A stretch of DNA of 39,310 bases from Acetatifactor muris (GTDB lineage: Bacteria; Bacillota; Clostridia; Lachnospirales; Lachnospiraceae). Location of the stretch: positions 1 through 39,310 of the forward strand of contig JAMPHD010000026.1 of the NCBI GenBank assembly GCA_023663635.1, read 5' to 3'. The notes under the pieces are model-generated. The model searched no databases. It saw nothing but the letters and a program-made list of their open reading frames with translations, and was not told the origin of the DNA. The position numbers were made by a program, and so were the translations under genes. The first letter of the stretch is position 1, and each line of letters begins with the position of its first letter. Of this stretch, positions 17,717 to 26,903 are shown one piece after another.

Positions 17717-20404
17717 ATGAGTATAGTGGATGATCTGAAGTTAAGTGACCTGATCGAAGTGGAGACTTTACAGAAAATACAGGACGCCTTTTCCGAGATG
17801 ACCGGTATGGCGTCGCTCACCACGGACGCGGCCGGCAACGCGGTGACGGTGGGATCGGGATTTTCCGATTTTTGCATGAAATATACCAGAACTTCCGAGC
17901 TCGGCTGCGCGAGGTGCTCGCAGTGTGACAGGCAGGGAGCGGAGTTGGCCTTAAAGACGGGCAGATCCACGAGTTATTACTGTCATGCGGGACTCATCGA
18001 TTATGCCGCGCCGATCATGGCGGACGGCCGGTTGGTGGGATGTTTTATCGGCGGGCAGGTCCTGGTGAAGAAACCCGATCTGGACAAGATTAGAGCGATC
18101 GCGGAGGAGCTTGGCATAGATCCCGAGGAGTATCTGGCGGCGGCGGGCAGGGTAAATATAACGAGCCGGGAGAAGATCGACAACGCGGCCAGTTTCCTTT
18201 CCACCATGGCCAATGTACTGTCGGGAATGGCCTACAACAATTATCTCGTCTGGCAGGCCAATATCGAACTTGAGAAATCCGGTCATATGAAATCGGATTT
18301 TCTCGCCAATATGAGCCATGAGATCAGAACGCCCATGAACGCGGTGATCGGTATGGCGGAGATGGCGCTCAGGGAGGAGATGACCCCGGCCGCCAGATCT
18401 TATATCAATCAGATCAAGACGGCGGGCAAGGCTTTGCTCACGATCATCAACGACATATTGGATTTTTCCAAGATAGAATCCGGCAAGATGGATATTGTCG
18501 AGGCGGAATATGAGCCCATGTCCATCATCTGTGACGTGGCCAATATCATCATGACGAGACTGAAGGGCAAGGATGTGGAACTGGTGTTGGATGTGAACCC
18601 GAATCTGCCCAACAGGATGGTGGGCGACAGCATTCGCATCAAGCAGGTACTCTTAAACATTGCCAACAATGCGGCCAAGTTTACCTCTGCCGGCAGTGTC
18701 ACTGTCAGGATCGACTATGAAAATACGGCGCCCGACCGGATCGAACTGTATTTTACGGTGGAGGACACGGGAATCGGCATCAAGGAGGAGGATCTGGATC
18801 GATTGTTCCAGTCCTTTCAGCAGTTGGACAGCAAGAGAAACCGCAACATTGAGGGAACGGGTCTCGGCCTTGCCATCTCCAAGCAGCTTTTGACTCTGAT
18901 GGGCGGCGATATAAGCGTGGAGAGCGAGTATGAAAAGGGCAGTAAATTCCGCTTTCATCTGCCGCAAGAGATTACGGACGCAACCCCCTGTGTCAGCGTG
19001 AAGGATTCGAAGTCCGTTCTGGCGGCCGGACTGATCGCCAATCCCTATCTGAAAGAGGGGCTGTACGCGGATTTTGACAAATTGGGTGTGGAGCACAAAG
19101 TGCTGACATCCGTGAAGGATTTGGAGACATTGCCGGAGGGCAGACGGATCTTTATCTTTATTGAACATCCCATGTTTTTGCCCGAAGTGGAGGCGTTTGT
19201 GTGGAGTAATCCGCAGGTCACGGCCATTCTTTTGACGGAGTTCTATGACCATGTGAGTTATACGGTGCCCAATCTGCTCGTGATGAAAAAGCCGCTTTTC
19301 TCCATGAACATAGCCATGGTATTTAACGGGGAGGAGTTGCACACGGGTGAGAGCGAGGAGACTTCCGAGTTTGACTTTATCGCTCCGGACGCGAGGATCC
19401 TCATCGTGGACGACAACGCGGTCAATCTGACGGTGGCGGAGGGACTGTTGGAGCCGCTCAAGATGCAGATCGACGCGGCCACCGGCGGCAAGGAGGCCAT
19501 CGATATGATCGCGGGGGCGCATTACGATATTATCTTCATGGATCATATGATGCCGGAATTGGACGGTGTGGAGACCACACATATCATCCGCAGATTTCAC
19601 CCGGAATACAATGACGTGCCCATCATCGCGCTGACTGCCAACGCGGTGGAGGGGACCAAGGAGATGTTCTGCCGTGAGGGCATGAATGACTTTGTGGCCA
19701 AGCCCATTGAGATTCGGATGTTAGTATCCAAAGTAAAACAATGGCTTCCCGTTGAGAAGATCACAAAGGTGCACAATATGCCCGGAGAGGCATCGGGCAT
19801 CCACAAGAAGACCGACATCAAAGTGGGCGATCTGGACACGGCCTTCGCGTTGAAAGTATTGGGAGGAGAATCCCTGTTTTGGACGGTGCTCAAAGTGTAT
19901 TACAACTCCATCGAGAAGAAGGCGAAACTGATCAAATCCATGGAGGAGCAGGAGGATTGGCCCGGCTACACCATAGAGGTTCACGCGCTGAAGAGCGCCT
20001 CCAAGCAGATCGGCGCAATGGAACTGTCCGAGAAGGCGGCGGCCTTGGAACGCGCCGGCAACGCGAGAGATTCCGCCACCATACATCGCTGTACGGATGA
20101 GATGTTGCAACAGTATCTGGCGTATCTGTCTGTACTCGAACCTTTCTGTGTGGAGGAGGTTGAGGCCGAAGAGGATAAGGAAGAGATGTCCTTAAATGTG
20201 TTGCGGGAGTGTTTTGTGGAGATGCGAACGGCTCTGGACGATCTGGACATGGACGGCATGGAGGAAGTGATCCGCAGAATGAACCACTATTGTTACATGG
20301 AGGACCAGAAAGAATTCTTCGCGCGCCTGAAGGAGGCGGTGGAGGAGATCGATGTGGACACCTGCGAGGAGATCCTGCAGAGTTGGGAGCAGAAGATTCT
20401 TTAA
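17717..20404 (+). CDS. PocR-domain hybrid sensor histidine kinase (HisKA-HATPase-REC-HPt)
   Basis: An 895-residue multi-domain kinase without membrane helices, so probably cytoplasmic. Residues 10-165 resemble the PocR sensory domain, with a Cys cluster (GCARCSQCDRQG, then YYCHAGLIDYAAPI). Next come HisKA with NMSHEIRTPMNAVIG (H201), HATPase_c (IANNAAKF; DTGIGI; GTGLGLAIS), a degenerate receiver-like region at about 430-545, a true receiver with D609 (IIFMDHMMPELDG) and FVAKPI, and a C-terminal HPt domain with VHALKSASKQIGA (H756). Such a chain supports a His-Asp-His-Asp relay whose final acceptor could be the receiver encoded just upstream. The ATG at 17717 has GGGGAGGA 6 nt upstream. The ligand is unknown; PocR domains elsewhere are linked to small metabolites. 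Confidence 0.9.
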   Translation: MSIVDDLKLSDLIEVETLQKIQDAFSEMTGMASLTTDAAGNAVTVGSGFSDFCMKYTRTSELGCARCSQCDRQGAELALKTGRSTSYYCHAGLIDYAAPIMADGRLVGCFIGGQVLVKKPDLDKIRAIAEELGIDPEEYLAAAGRVNITSREKIDNAASFLSTMANVLSGMAYNNYLVWQANIELEKSGHMKSDFLANMSHEIRTPMNAVIGMAEMALREEMTPAARSYINQIKTAGKALLTIINDILDFSKIESGKMDIVEAEYEPMSIICDVANIIMTRLKGKDVELVLDVNPNLPNRMVGDSIRIKQVLLNIANNAAKFTSAGSVTVRIDYENTAPDRIELYFTVEDTGIGIKEEDLDRLFQSFQQLDSKRNRNIEGTGLGLAISKQLLTLMGGDISVESEYEKGSKFRFHLPQEITDATPCVSVKDSKSVLAAGLIANPYLKEGLYADFDKLGVEHKVLTSVKDLETLPEGRRIFIFIEHPMFLPEVEAFVWSNPQVTAILLTEFYDHVSYTVPNLLVMKKPLFSMNIAMVFNGEELHTGESEETSEFDFIAPDARILIVDDNAVNLTVAEGLLEPLKMQIDAATGGKEAIDMIAGAHYDIIFMDHMMPELDGVETTHIIRRFHPEYNDVPIIALTANAVEGTKEMFCREGMNDFVAKPIEIRMLVSKVKQWLPVEKITKVHNMPGEASGIHKKTDIKVGDLDTAFALKVLGGESLFWTVLKVYYNSIEKKAKLIKSMEEQEDWPGYTIEVHALKSASKQIGAMELSEKAAALERAGNARDSATIHRCTDEMLQQYLAYLSVLEPFCVEEVEAEEDKEEMSLNVLRECFVEMRTALDDLDMDGMEEVIRRMNHYCYMEDQKEFFARLKEAVEEIDVDTCEEILQSWEQKIL

Positions 20405-20422
20405 ATTTTTGCATCAGAGTTA

Positions 20423-20451
20423 TTGACATTTGTGAAAGAATGCGCTATTAT
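20423..20451 (+). promoter_or_regulatory. Promoter of the trp operon
   Basis: A consensus -35 TTGACA (20423-20428) and -10 TATTAT (20446-20451) are separated by 17 bp. The start near 20458 lies just before the T-box leader. The hybrid kinase stop is only about 20 bp upstream, and no terminator was seen between them. Confidence 0.8.
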
Positions 20452-20457
20452 ATAGAA

Positions 20458-20772
20458 AATTCATAAGCGGTAAACCATAGATGTGGAGATAAAGGCAATT
20501 CGTGCACTTACAGAGAGACCGGAGGCTGAGAAAGGTTGGAAACGCAGATTGTCAAATGGACCACGGAGGGCGCAATGAAAGAGAGCGAACGGTCGGCCGA
20601 TCAGGCGGGCGCATCGGACTTGAGTATCCTGCGACGCAAGACCCGCGTGAGAGGTCAGGGATATGTTGGTATCCCATGAGAGTACGAGCGATCGTAAATC
20701 AAGGTGGCACCGCGGGAAGAGAAGTATGACCCGTCCTTGACAGATATTTATTTATCTGTCAGGGACTTTTTT
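20458..20772 (+). promoter_or_regulatory. T-box riboswitch, tryptophan-specific
   Basis: A leader of about 315 nt. The diagnostic T-box AAGGTGGCACCGCGGG (20701-20716) can pair with CCCGTCCTT (20731-20739), leaving the 7-nt bulge TGGCACC that contacts the uncharged tRNA acceptor end. The variable bulge base is C, matching a G discriminator as in tRNA-Trp. Stem I shows AGAGAGACC and a TGG triplet at 20557-20559 followed by ACCACGG, the usual context of a specifier codon, so the specifier is probably UGG (Trp). A competing terminator hairpin follows. Uncharged tRNA-Trp would stabilise the antiterminator and switch on trpE and the genes after it. This leader accounts for the long gap before trpE; 20773-20852 holds only the trpE ribosome binding site region. 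Confidence 0.92.
20733..20772 (+). terminator. T-box attenuator terminator
   Basis: A 14-bp stem with one G-U pair (20733-20746 with 20753-20766) and a 6-nt loop TTTATT, followed by six T residues (20767-20772). Its left arm overlaps the antiterminator segment CCCGTCCTT, so the two structures are mutually exclusive. Confidence 0.92.
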
Positions 20773-20852
20773 CATGAGGGCAGTTTGCGGAGCCTGTTGT
20801 CCGGTGTTATGAGACAAAGAAAACGCGAATTTTGAGTTAGGAGGAAGAGAGC

Positions 20853-22340
20853 ATGAAAGTTATTCCAAGTTTGGAGGAGTGCAAAGAACTGGCGGCAAAG
20901 GGCAGTTATGGTGTGATCCCGGTGAGCTGTGAGATCTACTCGGACAGCACCACGCCCATTGAGGTGTTGAGGATATTAAAGAAGGTCAGCAGACATGTCT
21001 ACCTTCTGGAGAGCGCGGAGGCGGACAACAAGTGGGGGCGCTATTCCTTTTTGGGCTATAATCCGATGTTGGAGATCACCTGCCGCGACGGAACAAGCAC
21101 CGTCAAATCGCCCATGAACACAAGGACTGCCACGGAGGATGTACGGGAACTGATCCGCAATGTGCTGACGGAGAACAAGAGTCCCGTGATCCCGGGACTG
21201 CCGCCCTTCACCGGGGGATTGGTGGGATATTTTTCCTACGATTACATCAAGTACAGCGAGCCGACCCTGAAACTGGACGCGGCGGACGAGGAGGGGTTCG
21301 CGGACGTGAATCTGATGCTCTTCTCAAAAGTGATCGCCTTTGATCATTACAGGCAGAAGATCATCCTGATCGTCAACGCTCCCACGGATGATATGGAGAT
21401 TCATTATAACAGGGCATTGGTGGAGTTGGAGAACATGCGACAACTCCTGTTGAAGGGGGAGAAGGAACCCCATGTGCCGCTGCGTGTGGAGACGGAGTTT
21501 AAGCCTCTCTTTGATGAGAGCGCCTACTGCAAAATGGTGGAGCGCTGCAAGGATTATATACGGGAGGGCGACGCTTTCCAGATCGTGCTGTCCAACCGTC
21601 TGGAGGCTAAGATGGAGGGAAGTCTGTTGGATGCCTACAGGGCGCTCCGCACCGTCAATCCCTCCCCGTATATGTTTTATTTCTCGGGGACGGACGGGGA
21701 GATCGCGGGCGCAAGTCCCGAGACATTGGTGAAACTGGCGGACGGAAAACTCAGCACTTTCCCCCTGGCGGGCACAAGACCCCGGGGCGCGACGGCGGCG
21801 GAGGATGAGGCGTTGGCGAAGGAGCTCCTTGCGGATGAAAAGGAGCGGGCGGAACACAATATGTTGGTGGATCTGGGAAGAAACGACATCGGCAGAGTCA
21901 GCGTGATCGGGACCGTGCAGGTGGAGAAGTATATGTCGGTGGAGCGCTATTCCCATGTGATGCACATCGGCTCCATGGTGAGCGGTCGGATCAGGGAGGA
22001 TAAGGACGCGCTGGATGCCGTGGACGCCGTTTTGCCGGCGGGGACGCTGTCGGGCGCGCCCAAACTCAGAGCCTGTGAGATCATCAATGAACTGGAGCAG
22101 AATAAGCGGGGCATTTACGGTGGAGCCATCGGCTATCTGTCCTTTACCGGGGATCTGGACACCTGTATCGCCATCCGATTGGCTTTTTCCAAAAACGGCA
22201 AAGTGTTCATCCGCTCCGGAGCGGGGATCGTGGCGGACAGCATTCCCGAGAGCGAGTACAGGGAATGCATCAGAAAAGCGGCGGCGGTGACTAAGGCTAT
22301 CGAACTGGCGCAGCAGGACAGACAGGAAGGAGAGGTGTAA
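20853..22340 (+). CDS. trpE: Anthranilate synthase component I
   Basis: A 495-residue enzyme that converts chorismate and ammonia (from the TrpG glutaminase) to anthranilate, the first committed step of tryptophan synthesis. The N-terminal LLES motif (VYLLESAE) is the tryptophan feedback site. The C-terminal chorismate-binding domain has ASPETLVKL, PLAGTRPRG, EHNMLVDLGRNDIGRVS and GTLSGAPKLRACEI. It has GGAGGAAGAG upstream. trpGD begins 4 bp after the stop. Control is by the T-box leader and, by family, Trp feedback. Confidence 0.97.
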   Translation: MKVIPSLEECKELAAKGSYGVIPVSCEIYSDSTTPIEVLRILKKVSRHVYLLESAEADNKWGRYSFLGYNPMLEITCRDGTSTVKSPMNTRTATEDVRELIRNVLTENKSPVIPGLPPFTGGLVGYFSYDYIKYSEPTLKLDAADEEGFADVNLMLFSKVIAFDHYRQKIILIVNAPTDDMEIHYNRALVELENMRQLLLKGEKEPHVPLRVETEFKPLFDESAYCKMVERCKDYIREGDAFQIVLSNRLEAKMEGSLLDAYRALRTVNPSPYMFYFSGTDGEIAGASPETLVKLADGKLSTFPLAGTRPRGATAAEDEALAKELLADEKERAEHNMLVDLGRNDIGRVSVIGTVQVEKYMSVERYSHVMHIGSMVSGRIREDKDALDAVDAVLPAGTLSGAPKLRACEIINELEQNKRGIYGGAIGYLSFTGDLDTCIAIRLAFSKNGKVFIRSGAGIVADSIPESEYRECIRKAAAVTKAIELAQQDRQEGEV

Positions 22341-22344
22341 TATC

Positions 22345-23973
22345 ATGATACTTTTGATCGATAACTATGACAGTTTTTCCTATAATGTATATCAACTGGT
22401 GGGTTCCGTGGATCCGGATATCCGGGTCATCCGGAATGACGAGTGTACGGTGGAGCAGATAAAGGAGCTTGCCCCGAACTATATCATCCTGTCCCCGGGG
22501 CCGGGAAGACCTGAGGACGCGGGGATCTGTGTGGATGTCATTCGGGCATTCGCGGGAGAGATTCCGATCCTCGGCATCTGTCTGGGACATCAGGCCATCT
22601 GTCAGGCCTTTGGGGCGACGATCACCTATGCGGGGGAGCTGATGCATGGCAAACAGTCCGTCATCATTCCCGACACGGAGAGCGTTTTGTTTCAGGGCAT
22701 GAACCACAGGGTGACCGTTGCGAGATATCACTCGCTGGCGGCGGATCCCCAAACGATGCCGGAATGTCTGAAGGTCACGGCTGTCACCGCGGACGGGGAG
22801 ATCATGGCGGTGGAACACAGAGAATATCCCGTCTATGGCGTACAGTTTCATCCGGAATCCGTGCTGACGCCGGAGGGCAGGAGCGTCATGGAGAACTTTT
22901 TGTTGGGACGCAGAATGACCGAAGGCGCCCGCCCGGACAATGCCAATATGGCGGCGGAGCCGAATTATATCAAGGAGGCCGTTCTGAAACTGAGCAGAAG
23001 AGAAGACATCGGATATGAGATGGCCAAGACGGTGATGAATGAGATCATGAGCGGGAAGGCATCGGATGTGCTCAAGAGCGCGTATCTCACGGCTCTCTCC
23101 ATGAAAGGGGAGACCATAGCGGAGATCGGCGGCTCCGCGGAGGCCATGCGCTCCCACGCGCTGAAATTAAACGCGGATGTGGAGTCACTGGAGATCGTGG
23201 GTACGGGAGGAGACGGTTCCAACTCGTTCAATATTTCCACCACCGCGTCTTTGGTGATCGCCGCCGCGGGCGTACCCGTGTCCAAGCACGGCAATCGCGC
23301 GGCCAGCTCCAAAAGCGGCGCCGCGGACTGTCTGGAGGCATTGGGAGTGGACATCACCATCGGGCCGGAGAAGAGCAAAGAGGTGATCGAGAAGATCGGG
23401 ATCTGTTTCCTCTTTGCCCAGAAGTATCACACGGCCATGAAATATGTGGGCCCCATCCGCAAGGAGTTGGGTATTCGGACCATCTTCAATATTCTGGGTC
23501 CCCTGACCAATCCCGCCTACCCCTCCTACATCGTGTTGGGAGTGTATGACGAGGCCCTCCTGGAGCCCATGGCAGAGGTACTGTCCGGCTTGGGGATAAA
23601 GAAGGGTCTGGTGGTGTTCGGACGGGAGAAACTGGATGAGATCTCCGCCGTGGGTCCCACCGCGGTGTGTGAGCTTGCGGACGGCAAGATCAGCAAATAT
23701 GAGATCACTCCGGAGCAGATGGGACTGTCCCGCTGCGGCAAGGAAGATCTGGTGGGCGGAACACCCATGGAAAATGCCGAGATCACGAGGGCGATCCTGC
23801 GTGGCGAGAAAGGCCCCAAGAGGGACGCGGTGCTGTTGAATGCCGGCGCGGCGCTCTATGTGGCGGGCAGGGCCGCGAGCATAGCGGACGGCGTCAAACT
23901 GGCGGCGGAGACCATCGACAGTGGTAAAGCCATGGAGAAACTGGAGCAGTTTATACGGCTTACCAATGCCTGA
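22345..23973 (+). CDS. trpGD: Fused anthranilate synthase glutaminase and anthranilate phosphoribosyltransferase
   Basis: A 542-residue bifunctional protein. Residues 1-190 are a class I glutamine amidotransferase: catalytic Cys in GICLGHQAIC and the His-Glu of VQFHPESVLT. It supplies ammonia to TrpE. After a short linker, residues of about 206-540 are TrpD, which joins anthranilate to PRPP: GTGGDGSNSFNIS (PRPP loop), KHGNRAASSKSGAADCLEALG and FAQKYHTAMK. TrpG-TrpD fusions are known from enterobacteria and several Clostridia. Spacing to trpE is 4 bp. The stop codon falls inside the first decamer of a repeat tract that separates it from trpC. Confidence 0.96.
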   Translation: MILLIDNYDSFSYNVYQLVGSVDPDIRVIRNDECTVEQIKELAPNYIILSPGPGRPEDAGICVDVIRAFAGEIPILGICLGHQAICQAFGATITYAGELMHGKQSVIIPDTESVLFQGMNHRVTVARYHSLAADPQTMPECLKVTAVTADGEIMAVEHREYPVYGVQFHPESVLTPEGRSVMENFLLGRRMTEGARPDNANMAAEPNYIKEAVLKLSRREDIGYEMAKTVMNEIMSGKASDVLKSAYLTALSMKGETIAEIGGSAEAMRSHALKLNADVESLEIVGTGGDGSNSFNISTTASLVIAAAGVPVSKHGNRAASSKSGAADCLEALGVDITIGPEKSKEVIEKIGICFLFAQKYHTAMKYVGPIRKELGIRTIFNILGPLTNPAYPSYIVLGVYDEALLEPMAEVLSGLGIKKGLVVFGREKLDEISAVGPTAVCELADGKISKYEITPEQMGLSRCGKEDLVGGTPMENAEITRAILRGEKGPKRDAVLLNAGAALYVAGRAASIADGVKLAAETIDSGKAMEKLEQFIRLTNA

Positions 23974-24064
23974 GAAAGATTCAAAGGCCTGAAAAGCACG
24001 AGAAAGATTTAAAAGCCTGAGAAAGTTTCAGAAGGCTTGAGAAGGCTTGAAAAGGCTTGAAAAA
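23964..24064 (+). repeat. Degenerate decamer repeat tract between trpGD and trpC
   Basis: A 10-bp motif close to AAAGGCYTGA recurs at 23964-23973, 23983-23992, 24011-24020, 24031-24040, 24041-24050 and 24051-24060. The last three are contiguous (two identical, the third differing by one base). Between the earlier copies, a second motif close to GAAAGWTTYA recurs at about 23974, 24001 and 24021, giving an approximate 20-bp higher-order unit. The tract starts at the trpGD stop and ends just before the trpC ribosome binding site. Confidence 0.75.
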
Positions 24065-24076
24065 GAGGGAATGGAT

Positions 24077-24874
24077 ATGATTCTGGATGAGATTGCGGAT
24101 CGGACAAGAGAGCGCGTACGCGCGAGAAAAGTTGAGGAACCTTTAAAGGAGCTGCGCGCGCGGGTGCGGGAATTGCCGATACACCGGGAGGCGGATCGTC
24201 CGTTCCCCTTTGCGCGCGCGTTGGGCGGGGAGAAGATGAGCTTTATCTGTGAGGTCAAACAGGCCTCCCCCTCCAAGGGGGTGATCGCCCCGCATTTTCC
24301 CTATGAGGCGATCGCCGCGGAATATGAGGCAGCGGGAGCGGATGCCATATCCGTGCTGACGGAGCCCTATTATTTTAAGGGCAGCAACGACTATCTGAGA
24401 GCAATCCGCGGGAGGGTGCGTATCCCGCTGCTCAGGAAAGATTTTACGGTGGACGAATACATGATCTGGGAGGCCAAGGAGATCGGAGCGGACGCGGTGC
24501 TGCTCATCTGCGCGATCCTCTCTCCCGCGGAGCTTAAGGAGTATATGGGGATCGCAGAGGAACTGGGGCTCTCCGCTCTGGTGGAGGCTCACGATGAGCG
24601 GGAGGTGGAGATGGCATTGACAGCCGGCGCGCGGATCATCGGGGTGAACAACCGGAATCTGAAAGATTTCACCGTGGATATCGGCAATTCCGTCAGGCTC
24701 AGACGGATGGTGCCTCCGGAGATCCTCTTTGTGTCCGAGAGCGGTATGAAGACACGGGCGGATATCGCCGCGTTGGAGCAAAACGGCACAAATGCGGTGC
24801 TGATCGGAGAGACTCTGATGCGCAGTGAGGACAAGGCGGCCATGCTGCGGGAACTGGCGGGCGAAAAGAAATAG
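24077..24874 (+). CDS. trpC: Indole-3-glycerol phosphate synthase
   Basis: A 265-residue (beta/alpha)8 enzyme that closes the indole ring of carboxyphenylamino-deoxyribulose phosphate. Family motifs are EVKQASPSKGVI with the catalytic Lys, LLRKDFTVDEYMIWEAKEIG, LVEAHDEREVE, GVNNRNLKDFTVD and SESGM. It is monofunctional: there is no TrpF domain attached. The ATG at 24077 is preferred because AGAGGGA lies 7 nt upstream; in-frame starts at 24047 and 24071 are too close to or inside the repeat tract. trpB follows after 24 bp, where many operons would have trpF. Confidence 0.95.
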   Translation: MILDEIADRTRERVRARKVEEPLKELRARVRELPIHREADRPFPFARALGGEKMSFICEVKQASPSKGVIAPHFPYEAIAAEYEAAGADAISVLTEPYYFKGSNDYLRAIRGRVRIPLLRKDFTVDEYMIWEAKEIGADAVLLICAILSPAELKEYMGIAEELGLSALVEAHDEREVEMALTAGARIIGVNNRNLKDFTVDIGNSVRLRRMVPPEILFVSESGMKTRADIAALEQNGTNAVLIGETLMRSEDKAAMLRELAGEKK

Positions 24875-24898
24875 GACGAGACGGAAAGGAAGACAGTG

Positions 24899-26083
24899 AT
24901 GGGAAGAGGACGTTATGGCATACACGGCGGACAATATATTTCGGAGACATTGATGAATGAGTTGTTCCGCTTGGAGGAGGCTTATGAGAGCGCCGTGAAA
25001 GACCCGGAATTTCAGAGGGAGCTGACAGAACTTTTGAATGAATACGCGGGGAGGCCCTCAAGGCTTTATTACGCGGAGAAGATGACAAGAGATCTGGGGG
25101 GCGCGAAGATTTATCTGAAACGGGAGGACTTAAATCACACCGGTTCCCACAAGATCAACAATGTGTTGGGACAGGCGCTTTTGGCCAAGAAGATGGGCAA
25201 GACCAGACTGATCGCGGAGACGGGAGCGGGACAGCACGGTGTGGCCACGGCCACGGCGGCAGCGCTTTTGGGCATGGAGTGCGAAGTCTTCATGGGCAAG
25301 GAGGACACGGACAGACAGGCGTTAAACGTCTATCGCATGGAACTGTTGGGGGCCAAGGTACACCCTGTCTTAAGCGGCACCATGACTCTGAAGGACGCGG
25401 TGAATGAGACCATGAGAGAGTGGAGCAACCGGGTACATGACACCCATTATTGTCTGGGATCGGTCATGGGCCCCCATCCCTTCCCCATGATCGTGAGGGA
25501 TTTCCAGAGCGTCATCAGCAGAGAGGCGAGAGCGCAGATCCTGGAGGCGGAGGGGAAACTTCCCGCCGCGGTGGTGGCCTGTGTGGGCGGAGGCAGCAAT
25601 GCCATGGGAGCCTTCTATCATTTTATTCCGGATGAGGGCGTGGAGCTCATCGGCTGTGAGGCGGCGGGAAAGGGTGTGGATACCGCGCTCACCGCGGCGA
25701 CCATCGCCACCGGCAAATTGGGCGTGTTCCATGGGATGAAATCCTATTTTTGTCAGGATGAACACGGGCAGATCGCTCCCGTCTATTCCATATCGGCGGG
25801 ATTGGACTACCCGGGCATCGGGCCGGAACATGCCAATCTGCATGACACCGGCAGGGCGCGGTATGTGCCCGTGACCGATGACGAGGCGGTGGATGCCTTT
25901 GAGTATCTCTCGAGGACGGAGGGGATCATTCCCGCCATTGAGAGCGCCCATGCGGTGGCATATGTGAAAAAGATTGCGCAAAATTACAGTCCTGACAGCA
26001 GTATCATAATCTGTATCTCGGGGCGGGGTGACAAGGATGTGGCCGCAATCGCAAGATATAGGGGGATAGAAATTCATGACTGA
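24899..26083 (+). CDS. trpB: Tryptophan synthase beta subunit
   Basis: A 394-residue PLP enzyme that joins indole and serine. The PLP lysine is in [14 protein letters not shown]. Other conserved parts are [14 protein letters not shown], the phosphate-binding GGGSNAMG and the C-terminal ISGRGDKD. It is of the standard TrpB1 type that works with TrpA. The ATG at 24899 has GGAAAGGA 9 nt upstream. It overlaps trpA by 8 nt, consistent with equal synthesis of the two subunits. Confidence 0.97.
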   Translation: MGRGRYGIHGGQYISETLMNELFRLEEAYESAVKDPEFQRELTELLNEYAGRPSRLYYAEKMTRDLGGAKIYLKREDLNHTGSHKINNVLGQALLAKKMGKTRLIAETGAGQHGVATATAAALLGMECEVFMGKEDTDRQALNVYRMELLGAKVHPVLSGTMTLKDAVNETMREWSNRVHDTHYCLGSVMGPHPFPMIVRDFQSVISREARAQILEAEGKLPAAVVACVGGGSNAMGAFYHFIPDEGVELIGCEAAGKGVDTALTAATIATGKLGVFHGMKSYFCQDEHGQIAPVYSISAGLDYPGIGPEHANLHDTGRARYVPVTDDEAVDAFEYLSRTEGIIPAIESAHAVAYVKKIAQNYSPDSSIIICISGRGDKDVAAIARYRGIEIHD

Positions 26084-26885
26084 GTTGAGAGACGGCAAAT
26101 TTGTAAACACGATAGACAAAGTGTTCCAAACACCTAATAAAAAGGCTTTTATCGGTTTCCTGACGGCGGGGGACCCGAACGCTGACAGTAGTGTCAGATA
26201 TATTTTGGAGATGGAGAGGGCGGGGGCGGATCTGATCGAGATCGGCATTCCCTTCTCCGACCCGGTGGCGGAGGGCGAAGTGATACAGAACGCCAATATC
26301 CGTGCGCTCCAAAACGGCATGACCACGGAAGGAGTATTTGAGATCGTGAGGAAGGTCAGAGAGACTTCCCATGTTCCGCTGGCATTCATGACCTATTTAA
26401 ATCCCGTGTTCTTTTACGGATATGACCGCTTTTTTGCGAGATGTGAGGAACTTAATGTGGATGCCGTGATCATTCCGGATCTTCCCTATGAGGAGAAAGC
26501 GGAGGCGGAGGAACCTGCGGCGGCGCATCATGTGCATCTGATCTCCATGATCGCGCCCACTTCTCATGAGCGGATCAGGAACATTGCGGCACAGGCACAG
26601 GGCTTTATCTATGTGGTGAGCTCCATGGGGGTCACAGGGGTCAGAAGTGAGATTCGGACGGATCTTGCGTCCATGGTGGAGAGCATCCGCAGCGTGACGG
26701 ACACGCCCTGCGCCATCGGTTTTGGGATCAGCACGCCCGAGCAGGCGGAGAAGATGGCGGCCGTGTCGGACGGCGCCATCGTGGGCAGCGCCATTGTGAA
26801 GATCATCGCGAAGTACGGTGACGCGGCGGATCAATATATTTATGAATATGTGAAAAGCATGAAAGAGGCCGTGGCGAAGGTGTGA
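26076..26885 (+). CDS. trpA: Tryptophan synthase alpha subunit
   Basis: A 269-residue (beta/alpha)8 subunit that cleaves indole-3-glycerol phosphate to indole and glyceraldehyde 3-phosphate and channels indole to TrpB. Conserved parts are [23 protein letters not shown] with the first catalytic Glu, PDLPYEE and GFGISTPEQ. The second catalytic acid, Asp60 in the Salmonella enzyme (ADGP), is Glu here (AEGE), a conservative change I would expect in some Clostridia. It is the last gene of the trp operon. No strong terminator follows before the convergent gene 18 bp away. Confidence 0.96.
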   Translation: MTELRDGKFVNTIDKVFQTPNKKAFIGFLTAGDPNADSSVRYILEMERAGADLIEIGIPFSDPVAEGEVIQNANIRALQNGMTTEGVFEIVRKVRETSHVPLAFMTYLNPVFFYGYDRFFARCEELNVDAVIIPDLPYEEKAEAEEPAAAHHVHLISMIAPTSHERIRNIAAQAQGFIYVVSSMGVTGVRSEIRTDLASMVESIRSVTDTPCAIGFGISTPEQAEKMAAVSDGAIVGSAIVKIIAKYGDAADQYIYEYVKSMKEAVAKV

Positions 26886-26903
26886 GGAAAGGGGCGGGTC
26901 TGT

